A stretch of DNA of 64,000 nt from Flavobacterium sp. Root186. Its GTDB lineage: Bacteria; Bacteroidota; Bacteroidia; Flavobacteriales; Flavobacteriaceae. The stretch is taken from contig NZ_LMHW01000012.1 in NCBI RefSeq assembly GCF_001428525.1, positions 407,683 through 471,682 of the forward strand, written 5' to 3'. This document shows positions 11,183 to 18,170 of this stretch, piece by piece (within the stretch, counting starts at the first letter, position 1; each line of letters begins with the position of its first letter). The notes below the pieces were generated by a model. The model had not been told where the DNA came from. It ran no database searches and worked only from the letters and a program-made list of their open reading frames with translations. Both the position numbers and the translations under genes were made by a program.

Positions 11183-11211
11183 TACAACGAAAACGTTGTA
11201 GTGTTTACAAC
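11183..11211. promoter_or_regulatory. Candidate operator with three half-sites
   Basis: The half-site tacaac(g) occurs at 11183-11189, its complement cgttgta at 11194-11200, and tacaac again at 11206-11211. The first two form a perfect 7-bp inverted repeat with a 4-bp spacer, and the last two form a second inverted repeat sharing the middle half-site. This fits binding of a dimeric regulator, perhaps of the amylase gene about 160 bp away; the regulator is unknown. Confidence 0.5.
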
Positions 11212-11361
11212 TTTTTTTAGAGGCTTGAAAATCAATCAATATTGTTTTGTCTGTTTTGAGGTTAACAGCTTTTTGAAAAAGAAAAAGATTGGAGAATTAA
11301 ACTTCTTGTCGTGAATTTAAATACGATCCACATAATTTTTTGTTAATAGTATGGCTGATAG

Positions 11362-11391
11362 TTGTATTATGTAATTGAATTGTTATTTTTG
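11362..11391 (+). promoter_or_regulatory. Promoter of the SurA-like gene
   Basis: TTG at 11362-11364, a 19-bp spacer and TATTTTTG at 11384-11391 match the Bacteroidota housekeeping promoter (TTG-N17-23-TAnnTTTG). Transcription would start near 11398, giving a leader of roughly 115 nt. Confidence 0.65.
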
Positions 11392-11513
11392 TTCGTTTTA
11401 TAAAAGAAAACAGAAGTTCATTATTTAGTTTTCAGAATAGCTTTTGAAAATAAATAATAGTCAATTAAAATTTAGAATACAGATCTTTACATCCAAAAAT
11501 TAAATTTAAAATA

Positions 11514-12941
11514 ATGTCATTAAAAAAATTGCAACTAAAAACGATTGATTATAAGATAGTCTTAACAATGTGTTTTTTATTTTTTTTCAACTCAGTAATT
11601 TCAGCACAGGAAATTATTAAGGATGTTGTAGCTGAAAAACCGGCAGAAACGGTACACGGAAAACAAAAAATTGACGGTATCATTGCTACGGTTGGAGATT
11701 ATATTGTTTTAGATTCTGATATTGATAAAGGTTATTTAGAGATTGCAAGTCAGGGTGGTAATATTAAAGATATTACAAGATGCCAAATGCTTGGTAAACT
11801 TTTAGAAGATAAATTATACGCACATCAGGCCATTCAGGATAGTATTATTGTAAGTGATGCTGAAGTTAGAGGAATGATGGAAGAGCGTTTGAATTATATG
11901 ATTCAGCAGGTTGGAGATATCAATAAAGTTGTAGAATATTATAAAAAGAGTTCTGTAGAAGAATTTAAAACTTATTTTGCCGATATCTTAAAAGAGCAAA
12001 AATTAGCCTCAGAAATGAGAGATAAAATTGTAAAAGATGTAGAAATTACTCCTGAGGAAGTTCGTAATTTCTTTAAAAAAATTCCAAAAGACGAATTGCC
12101 TACTTTTGGAGCCGAAATGGAAGTAGCACAAATTGTTGCTGAACCAAAAGTTTCTAATGAAGATAAGCAAAAAGTAAAAGATAGATTAAACGCTATTAGA
12201 CAAGATGTTTTAGAAGGTTCAAGTTTTGCTACAAAAGCAGTTTTGTACTCTCAGGATCCGGGATCTGCACCAAATGGAGGTTACTATAAAATGACACGTA
12301 AAACGCCTTTCGTAAAAGAATTTAAAGACGTAGCATTTAGTTTGCAGGAAGGTGAAATTTCTCAGCCATTTGAAACTACTTTTGGATTTCACATTATAAT
12401 GGTTGACAAAATAAAAGGACAGGAAGTTGAATTAAGACATATTTTAATTGCTCCGGTAGTTTCTGAAAGTGCTTTGAAAGAAGCTAAAGAAAGAGCTGCT
12501 AATATTAGAGCTAAAATAGTAAGCAAGCAAATTACTTTTGCAGAGGCAGCAAGAACAGAATCTGACGAAAAGGAGACAAGAGCAAACGGAGGAACTTTAA
12601 TAAATCCAAACACTCAGGATACTCGTTTTGAATTAACTAAAATGGATCCAACTTTATACGGTCAGGTTTCAAATTTAAAAGATGATGAAGTTTCTCAGCC
12701 GCTTTTAAATACGGATGATAAAGGAAAAAAAACGTATAAACTGATAACTGTTACTAATAGAATTGACGAGCATACGGCTGACTACGCTAAAGATTATACA
12801 AAAATTAAAGAATTAGCATTAAAAGAAAAACAAATCAACGCGATTGCAAAATGGTTTGATACTAAAATTAAAGATACCTATATCAAAATTATTGGAGAGT
12901 ACAGAGATTGTACGTTTGCTAACAATTGGTTGAAAAAATAA
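11514..12941 (+). CDS. SurA-like periplasmic chaperone / peptidyl-prolyl isomerase
   Basis: A 475-residue exported protein that should help outer-membrane proteins fold in the periplasm. The N-terminus is a signal peptide (hydrophobic LTMCFLFFFNSVISA, cut near AQE). Next comes a SurA-type N-terminal helical domain starting DGIIATVGDYIVLDSDID. Two parvulin-type rotamase domains follow: the first about residues 195-302, with GGYYKMTRKTPFVKEF and FGFHIIMVDK, and the second beginning ELRHILIAP near 310 with the matching GGTLINPNT. The layout agrees with SurA, although PpiC-type proteins are close relatives. It has its own promoter and a terminator just behind the stop codon, so it is probably monocistronic. 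Confidence 0.9.
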   Translation: MSLKKLQLKTIDYKIVLTMCFLFFFNSVISAQEIIKDVVAEKPAETVHGKQKIDGIIATVGDYIVLDSDIDKGYLEIASQGGNIKDITRCQMLGKLLEDKLYAHQAIQDSIIVSDAEVRGMMEERLNYMIQQVGDINKVVEYYKKSSVEEFKTYFADILKEQKLASEMRDKIVKDVEITPEEVRNFFKKIPKDELPTFGAEMEVAQIVAEPKVSNEDKQKVKDRLNAIRQDVLEGSSFATKAVLYSQDPGSAPNGGYYKMTRKTPFVKEFKDVAFSLQEGEISQPFETTFGFHIIMVDKIKGQEVELRHILIAPVVSESALKEAKERAANIRAKIVSKQITFAEAARTESDEKETRANGGTLINPNTQDTRFELTKMDPTLYGQVSNLKDDEVSQPLLNTDDKGKKTYKLITVTNRIDEHTADYAKDYTKIKELALKEKQINAIAKWFDTKIKDTYIKIIGEYRDCTFANNWLKK

Positions 12942-12957
12942 TTTTTATTAAATAAAG

Positions 12958-12999
12958 AAAAAGAGTTAGTTTTATGAATTCATTCAACTAACTCTTTTT
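12958..12999 (+). terminator. Terminator of the SurA-like gene
   Basis: A perfect 14-bp stem (aaaaagagttagtt and its complement) with a 14-base loop and flanking A/T tracts lies 17 bp after the stop codon and 20 bp before moxR. Confidence 0.82.
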
Positions 13000-13019
13000 A
13001 ATTTAAAATATATTCATAA

Positions 13020-13973
13020 ATGTCTGACGTAACAGCAATTCATAACTTAGTTCAGAAACGCAACGAATTAAAAAACGAAATAGCAAAAATCATTGTAGGG
13101 CAGGATGCCGTTGTTGACCAAATTTTACTTTGTATATTTTCTGGAGGACACGCTCTTTTAATAGGGGTTCCTGGTTTGGCAAAAACTTTAATGATTAATA
13201 CTTTATCTCAAGCTTTAGGTTTAGATTTTAAAAGAATTCAGTTTACGCCTGATTTAATGCCTTCGGATATTTTAGGAAGTGAAATTTTAGATGAAAACAG
13301 ACATTTTAAATTCATAAAAGGGCCAATTTTTTCTAATATCATTTTGGCTGACGAGATCAACAGAACACCGCCAAAAACGCAGGCAGCTTTATTGGAAGCA
13401 ATGCAGGAACGTTCGGTTACAATTGCAGGACAAAACTATAAATTAGATTTGCCTTATTTTGTACTGGCAACACAAAACCCAATTGAGCAGGAAGGAACTT
13501 ATCCTTTGCCGGAAGCACAATTAGACCGTTTTATGTTTGCTGTTAAATTAGAATATCCAACTTTTGAAGAAGAAGTAAAAGTGGTAAAACAAACTACATC
13601 TGATAATAAAGTAGAAGTTAATCCATTATTTACAGCGCAGGAGATTATTGATTTTCAACATTTAATTAGAAGAATTCCTGTTGCAGATAATGTTATAGAA
13701 TATGCGGTAACTTTAGTAAGTAAAACACGTCCGGATAATGCTTTGTCAAATGATTTTGTAAAAAATTATCTTGATTGGGGAGCAGGGCCAAGAGCTTCAC
13801 AAAATTTAATTCTGGCAGCAAAAGCTCATGCGGCTTTCAATGGTAAATTTTCGCCGGATATTGAAGATGTAAAAGCGGTGGCAACCGGAATTTTACGCCA
13901 CAGGATTATTAAAAACTACAAAGCAGACGCTGAAGGAATAACGGAAGAAGTTATTATTAAAAAGCTTATGTAA
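13020..13973 (+). CDS. MoxR family AAA+ ATPase
   Basis: A 317-residue AAA+ ATPase of the MoxR group, proteins that act as chaperone-like activators of partner complexes, often together with VWA-domain proteins. Walker A is GVPGLAKT (about residues 46-53), Walker B is LADEINRTPPKTQAALLEAM (about 110-129), and the sensor-1 region is LATQNPIEQEGTYPLPEAQLD shortened here to its core TQNPIEQEG. The C-terminal lid includes GAGPRASQNL. Related genes usually head an operon with DUF58 and VWA genes, but here it is followed directly by a terminator, so its partner is not encoded next door. Its upstream boundary is also a terminator, so it must have its own promoter close to the start. Confidence 0.93.
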   Translation: MSDVTAIHNLVQKRNELKNEIAKIIVGQDAVVDQILLCIFSGGHALLIGVPGLAKTLMINTLSQALGLDFKRIQFTPDLMPSDILGSEILDENRHFKFIKGPIFSNIILADEINRTPPKTQAALLEAMQERSVTIAGQNYKLDLPYFVLATQNPIEQEGTYPLPEAQLDRFMFAVKLEYPTFEEEVKVVKQTTSDNKVEVNPLFTAQEIIDFQHLIRRIPVADNVIEYAVTLVSKTRPDNALSNDFVKNYLDWGAGPRASQNLILAAKAHAAFNGKFSPDIEDVKAVATGILRHRIIKNYKADAEGITEEVIIKKLM

Positions 13974-13982
13974 GATATATCT

Positions 13983-14011
13983 AAAAAGCCTGATTTTTAA
14001 TCAGGCTTTTT
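13983..14011. terminator. Bidirectional terminator between moxR and xrtN
   Basis: A perfect 13-bp stem (aaaaagcctgatt and its complement) with a 3-base loop and T runs on both sides ends one base before the xrtN stop codon. It serves both convergent units. Confidence 0.9.
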
Positions 14012-15253
14012 TTAGTTCAATTCTTTAGTACTAGTCTCGTTTATTAACCGTACCGTTTTGTTGTGAAAAAGTTTTAGCAGTAAAACTTCTGTAAGCGACG
14101 TGTATTTTTTATTGTCATATTCGTACCACCAATATGAGAAATATCTAATATTATTCTTTTCTAATTTAGTGAGCCATATTTTTTCATTAATTCTTATGAT
14201 TTCTTTAGACTCAATGATTTTATATCCATTTCCTGTCCAGCAAATTAAAGGCTTGTGAATTGGTGTTTTTATATAAATTAAAGTTTTTGAAGTTACAATC
14301 TTAAAGACTTCATTATTTATCCAAACTCCTTTTTTAATATTATAATTTGGATTGAGATTTTCTAACAGTGAATAATTTTGCTCCCTTTTAATTTCTAAAC
14401 TAGTAATAAACAATATTCCGGTCGCAATTATTAAAGGTGAAAATTTTGGCAAAAATGAATTACGAGTTATGTCTTCTTTTTTGGGATTAAAGAATCGCAT
14501 TAGATATAAAATAGGAACAATTTGATAAAATACAAAACACATAATTCCAATAGCGTGATGCAGTATATTTTCTTCGGTACAATTGAATAAAACCAAAGTG
14601 ATAATTCTGAAATAATTTGAAATAATATTCAGAATTACTACTATGCAGCAGAAAAATGAAATTTGCAGAATGTTGAAATGTTTTTGGTTTTTACGTTCTT
14701 CTAAAGTCAATAAAAAAGCTCCAAAGAGTAATCCCGTTTTAAACATCGACAATCCCATGCAAGCTGTATCGATAGAAACTTTTGCATTGTTGATATAAAA
14801 ATTAACTCCTTCAATTTTAGTTATCGGAATGAAATTTTTTAATGTTAAATAGACTGCGTAGCAAAGCGCTTGTTTTATTTCGACTGTTAAATAATTGAAT
14901 AACTGATCAAAAATTGACGAAAACAAAAAGAGACAGATAAAAGCGATAAAAGAAAATTTTTGGGTAAAGCTGTAATAAACAAAACATGCAAACAACAAAA
15001 GAGCATGAAAATGCAATGACTTTGTATGCAGTCTGTAACTTATAAATTCTAATAGAAAAATTAATCCAAGCAGCGGATAACTTATTCTTAAAGCAGTTTT
15101 TCTTCCTGCATAAAGAAATAAAAAAATAGAAAATATAACTCCAAAAAAATTATTGTCTAGTCCTGCCAAAACAATACTATAGTTTAAGGCTAATAGCATG
15201 ATTATGGCAAGAATAGCAATTAATTTTGTGTGTGACTGCAGTAAAACTTTCAT
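14012..15253 (-). CDS. xrtN: Exosortase XrtN with EpsI-like C-terminal tail
   Basis: A 413-residue polytopic inner-membrane protein, read as an exosortase (a transpeptidase-like protease that processes proteins with PEP-type C-terminal signals). The three catalytic residues of the family are visible in transmembrane context: Cys165 in DTACMGLSM, Arg216 in ISNYFRI and His232/233 in LHHAIGI. After the membrane core a soluble segment (about residues 290-413) carries CWTGNGYK near 338, like the Cys-x-x-Gly-x-Gly of EpsI (DUF3485), and ends in a pattern also seen in EpsI tails. The frame is open to 15325, but the ATG at 15253 shares one base with the stop of the preceding gene (TAATG), so I take this start and infer translational coupling. 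I know this gene pair as exosortase N with its VIT-domain target. Confidence 0.88.
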   Translation of the reverse strand: MKVLLQSHTKLIAILAIIMLLALNYSIVLAGLDNNFFGVIFSIFLFLYAGRKTALRISYPLLGLIFLLEFISYRLHTKSLHFHALLLFACFVYYSFTQKFSFIAFICLFLFSSIFDQLFNYLTVEIKQALCYAVYLTLKNFIPITKIEGVNFYINNAKVSIDTACMGLSMFKTGLLFGAFLLTLEERKNQKHFNILQISFFCCIVVILNIISNYFRIITLVLFNCTEENILHHAIGIMCFVFYQIVPILYLMRFFNPKKEDITRNSFLPKFSPLIIATGILFITSLEIKREQNYSLLENLNPNYNIKKGVWINNEVFKIVTSKTLIYIKTPIHKPLICWTGNGYKIIESKEIIRINEKIWLTKLEKNNIRYFSYWWYEYDNKKYTSLTEVLLLKLFHNKTVRLINETSTKELN

Positions 15254-17748
15254 TAAGCTTTTTGTTTTTTGTTCTTTTGATAGTAAAATAAAAGTGTAGT
15301 CAGGCCAATAATAATCATTAACCATTCATGAGGTTCCGGAACCGCACCGTCATTTTTAATCGAAGCGTTCCCAAGGGTATCCACATTCTTCTCAATTCCG
15401 TTATTTTCATAATCTGCATCAGTTTCCAAAACAATTAAAGACGAAATTGGCGTTACAACATTCGCATCTTTAGCAAGTGTTACATATTTATTTGCGGCTA
15501 AAGTATCATTCTGAATTTTAACTTGTTCTTCTAAAACTTTTCCAAAAGCATACATTCTGTAAATATGATTTGGCCCATTACTTTTAGAAACACTGTCTTT
15601 AGCTGTTTCCTGAATTGAAATGTTTGCGGGTTCAATATTAATTGAGTTTTCATCGGTTTTATACAATACAAACTGATTCTGGTTTATCATTTGTAAACTC
15701 TTTTGAAGAGAAGTTTGATAATAATCAAGATATTTTTGCTCTTTGACGGTTTGCCAAAACGGATTAATTTCTCCGGAAATATTAATGACTTTTAAATTTT
15801 GCTGTTTGGTTCCGGTTTTTATTTTGTTTAAATACTGAGACTCATTTAATTCTTCAAAATTGGCCGAAAATGCACCAGATTTAGTAATAATTAAACTGTT
15901 TTTGGTAACCTTATAAAGCGGGAGTAATGAATAATGCAGGTTTTTGAATTCCCATTGAATTTCTTTGAAGTTCTCTTTAGTTATTGCCCTTTTTTCTTTG
16001 TCATTGTACACATAAATTGATTTTTGTGGTAAGTTGACAAATGATTCTATTTCGTTTAAAGTCCAGCTGCTGTTTAAATCCAAAATAATTTCTGAAGCCG
16101 TAAATGGAATACTCACTTTTTGGATTTCTTTTACTTTATAGGTCTTATCTTTCCATGTAAAAAAGCTTGAATTGATTTTATTTAAAGGTATAATGGCTTC
16201 CCAGTCATCTAATCCTTTTGATTCGTTAACATAAAAATTATTTTTAAACTCAAAGTCTTTACTGGTTCTGACTTTTGTATCGCCCGCAATCTGAATTCGG
16301 GAAAGAGTAGAAGCGTTTGAAATATTAGGGCCTTTTATCGAAAGACTTTGATATTTCATTTCATTATTACCCGCTTGTAAAGGAGTAGTAAAACCGCATT
16401 TAAAAGTTCGGGGTTTTTCGTGATTTACAGGAAAAACACGAACAACAATTTTGTTCCCTTCTTTCCATTGCATCAAAGAGGGATCACGGCTTTCTACTCC
16501 AACAATTTGTTTATAGGCTGCCTGCGCTTTTTCTTTGGTCGTTAAAACACCTTTGCGTTCAATGCCGTTTACCCATAAAGAAAGTGAAGTTGCAACAGAA
16601 CCTTCAGGAAGCTGAAAAGAGTAAATAGCTTCCTTGTCTTGCCAGGATTCTTTCTCGCAGGCAATATTCATAGTAATTTCGGTGTAGGCTAATCTTGATT
16701 CAGGATAAATTTTCACATCTTCCTTAATATCTTTGGTAAACAAATCTTCACCACTCCATAATTGTTCTTCTGTCTCTAATCTTTTATCAAAATTTGATTT
16801 AAGAATATTAATTCGGTCATCAGTACTCAAATTAAGTTCGTTGCAAAAAGCATAAGCAATGTTTATAAACGGATTATGAACTTTTCTCTCATTATACTTA
16901 GAACTTCCAAATGAATCCAAGCCTCTAAGACTAAAAAAATCATCACTGCTTTTGTAAACAAGATCTTTTTTAAGTAAAATTTCATTGAAAAAATTAGGCT
17001 CTAAATGCTGTGAAATTTTAATATAAGCTGGTAAATCATCATTGTAATCAAATGATTTTGCAATTTCGTTTTGGCTGATTCTTTCACTTTCAATATTCAG
17101 TCGATAGGCAAAAGCAAACAAAGCCATTACTACACTTAAAATACCGGCAGCAAAGAAAGTAAAGTATTGCCTGTCTTCCTGAAAGAATTTTGATAATCGT
17201 ATTAAATGTCCTATTGAAATTATAGCCGGAACTAAGCCGTAAAATCCTAATCCTAAAACTATAATTCCAACCATTGAAATTAAAGTAATTGGTAAGAGAT
17301 ACAAAGCGTAATATAGTATTAACGAATAAGATAATCCATTAATAAAAAAGAGAGCCAGAGCAGTATTGCTTTTGTTTTGTGTTGAATAGATAAAGAAATT
17401 TGAAATGCAAAAAGTCAAAGTAATGAGATAGACCCAAACTGGCAGATCTTCAAAAACAGAGAAGAAAACGTTAAGGCAAAAGCATCCAATAAGCCAGTTT
17501 AAAAACAAAAAAGGAAGTAAATGAACGTATTTTTCTTTTTTTCTTAAAAGAAAAAAAGAGAGCGTAATGCAATAAGTAAATTCAAATATGAGACTTATTA
17601 CACATAAAGGCTCTGCGGTGCGCGAATCGAAGGCCGAGCAGATTAATATAATGCAGAGTAAAAACAGGCAAAGTGATGAAACAACTAAGCTCATTAGGAC
17701 TCCTTCATTTAGGGTGTATTCTTTAAATAACTGCAATTTGTTTTTCAT
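15253..17748 (-). CDS. XrtN-system VIT domain protein with PEP-type sorting signal
   Basis: An 831-residue membrane protein and the likely substrate of the exosortase encoded right behind it. About seven hydrophobic segments fill residues 15-215. A large non-membrane region follows, with a VIT (vault/inter-alpha-trypsin) domain roughly at 330-460 (YSFQLPEGSVATSLSLWVNG, KAQAAYKQIVG, VRVFPVNHEKPRTF). The C-terminus is a textbook tripartite signal: VPEPHEW at 803-809, a hydrophobic helix, then a basic tail rich in Lys and Gln. Unlike most PEP-signal proteins it has no cleaved N-terminal signal peptide but a polytopic N-terminal domain. Its biological role is not known to me. It has a good promoter 31-58 bp upstream. 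Confidence 0.86.
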   Translation of the reverse strand: MKNKLQLFKEYTLNEGVLMSLVVSSLCLFLLCIILICSAFDSRTAEPLCVISLIFEFTYCITLSFFLLRKKEKYVHLLPFLFLNWLIGCFCLNVFFSVFEDLPVWVYLITLTFCISNFFIYSTQNKSNTALALFFINGLSYSLILYYALYLLPITLISMVGIIVLGLGFYGLVPAIISIGHLIRLSKFFQEDRQYFTFFAAGILSVVMALFAFAYRLNIESERISQNEIAKSFDYNDDLPAYIKISQHLEPNFFNEILLKKDLVYKSSDDFFSLRGLDSFGSSKYNERKVHNPFINIAYAFCNELNLSTDDRINILKSNFDKRLETEEQLWSGEDLFTKDIKEDVKIYPESRLAYTEITMNIACEKESWQDKEAIYSFQLPEGSVATSLSLWVNGIERKGVLTTKEKAQAAYKQIVGVESRDPSLMQWKEGNKIVVRVFPVNHEKPRTFKCGFTTPLQAGNNEMKYQSLSIKGPNISNASTLSRIQIAGDTKVRTSKDFEFKNNFYVNESKGLDDWEAIIPLNKINSSFFTWKDKTYKVKEIQKVSIPFTASEIILDLNSSWTLNEIESFVNLPQKSIYVYNDKEKRAITKENFKEIQWEFKNLHYSLLPLYKVTKNSLIITKSGAFSANFEELNESQYLNKIKTGTKQQNLKVINISGEINPFWQTVKEQKYLDYYQTSLQKSLQMINQNQFVLYKTDENSINIEPANISIQETAKDSVSKSNGPNHIYRMYAFGKVLEEQVKIQNDTLAANKYVTLAKDANVVTPISSLIVLETDADYENNGIEKNVDTLGNASIKNDGAVPEPHEWLMIIIGLTTLLFYYQKNKKQKA

Positions 17749-17779
17749 AGTATTTTATTTTTAAAAGAACTTTGAATTG

Positions 17780-17807
17780 CAAAGTTAATAGAAAAATTGA
17801 ATTACAA
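17780..17807 (-). promoter_or_regulatory. Promoter of the VIT-xrtN operon
   Basis: On the minus strand TTG (17807-17805), a 17-bp spacer and TAACTTTG (17787-17780) match the Bacteroidota promoter form. The distance to the start codon is about 30 bp. Confidence 0.65.
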
Positions 17808-18170
17808 ATGATTTGTGGAATTTTTTTTATGCAAGATTTATACAAAATCGGGCTATCAGAAAAAGGGCAGAATTTGGCGTTCAAAATCGCAACTATAACG
17901 TTATAATTATTTATTTAGAACTATTCTTTGCGAAAATAGAGGTAAAATCTCACTTACTTTTTAATACTTAATTTCGACTTTGTTAAAGAAAAGATTTTAA
18001 AATATCAATAATTCATTTTTTTAATACAAAATTGATATTTTGACAATAACAAGCAGTGAAAATCGTTTTTTAACAATAATAATTTTTGAAAAGGCGACTT
18101 CTATTATATTATTTTTAATTATCGGCTTTAATGCTTAAATTTGCCTCAAAAAAATAAATCTGCCTTAATT
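17808..18170. other. Divergent upstream gap between VIT gene and acnB
   Basis: This AT-rich gap has no gene. It holds a short inverted repeat caaaat-tgat-attttg at 18027-18042, which could be a regulator site for acnB, and a -7-like TAAATTTG at 18136-18143. Nothing else stands out. Confidence 0.55.
18136..18143 (+). promoter_or_regulatory. Candidate -7 element of acnB
   Basis: TAAATTTG fits TAnnTTTG and lies 28 bp before the ATG at 18171. It overlaps an in-frame TTG at 18141, which argues against that TTG as the translation start. No good -33 TTG is seen. Confidence 0.45.

Larger units (their letters stand above)
11026..11513. other. Divergent regulatory gap between amylase and surA-like gene
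   Basis: This 488-bp AT-rich gap separates two divergent genes and has no convincing coding sequence. It contains a three-half-site palindrome cluster (11183-11211) and a good promoter for the rightward gene (11362-11391). I could not find a convincing promoter for the amylase. Confidence 0.7.

Noticed and set aside
14012..15325. Longer exosortase start at 15325
   Set aside because: The extra 24 residues lie inside the end of the VIT gene in another frame; the ATG at 15253, sharing a base with the VIT stop codon, gives a normal membrane-protein N-terminus.
18141..18170. TTG start ten codons upstream for acnB
   Set aside because: It overlaps the TAAATTTG promoter box, and the ATG at 18171 begins the conserved AcnB N-terminus.
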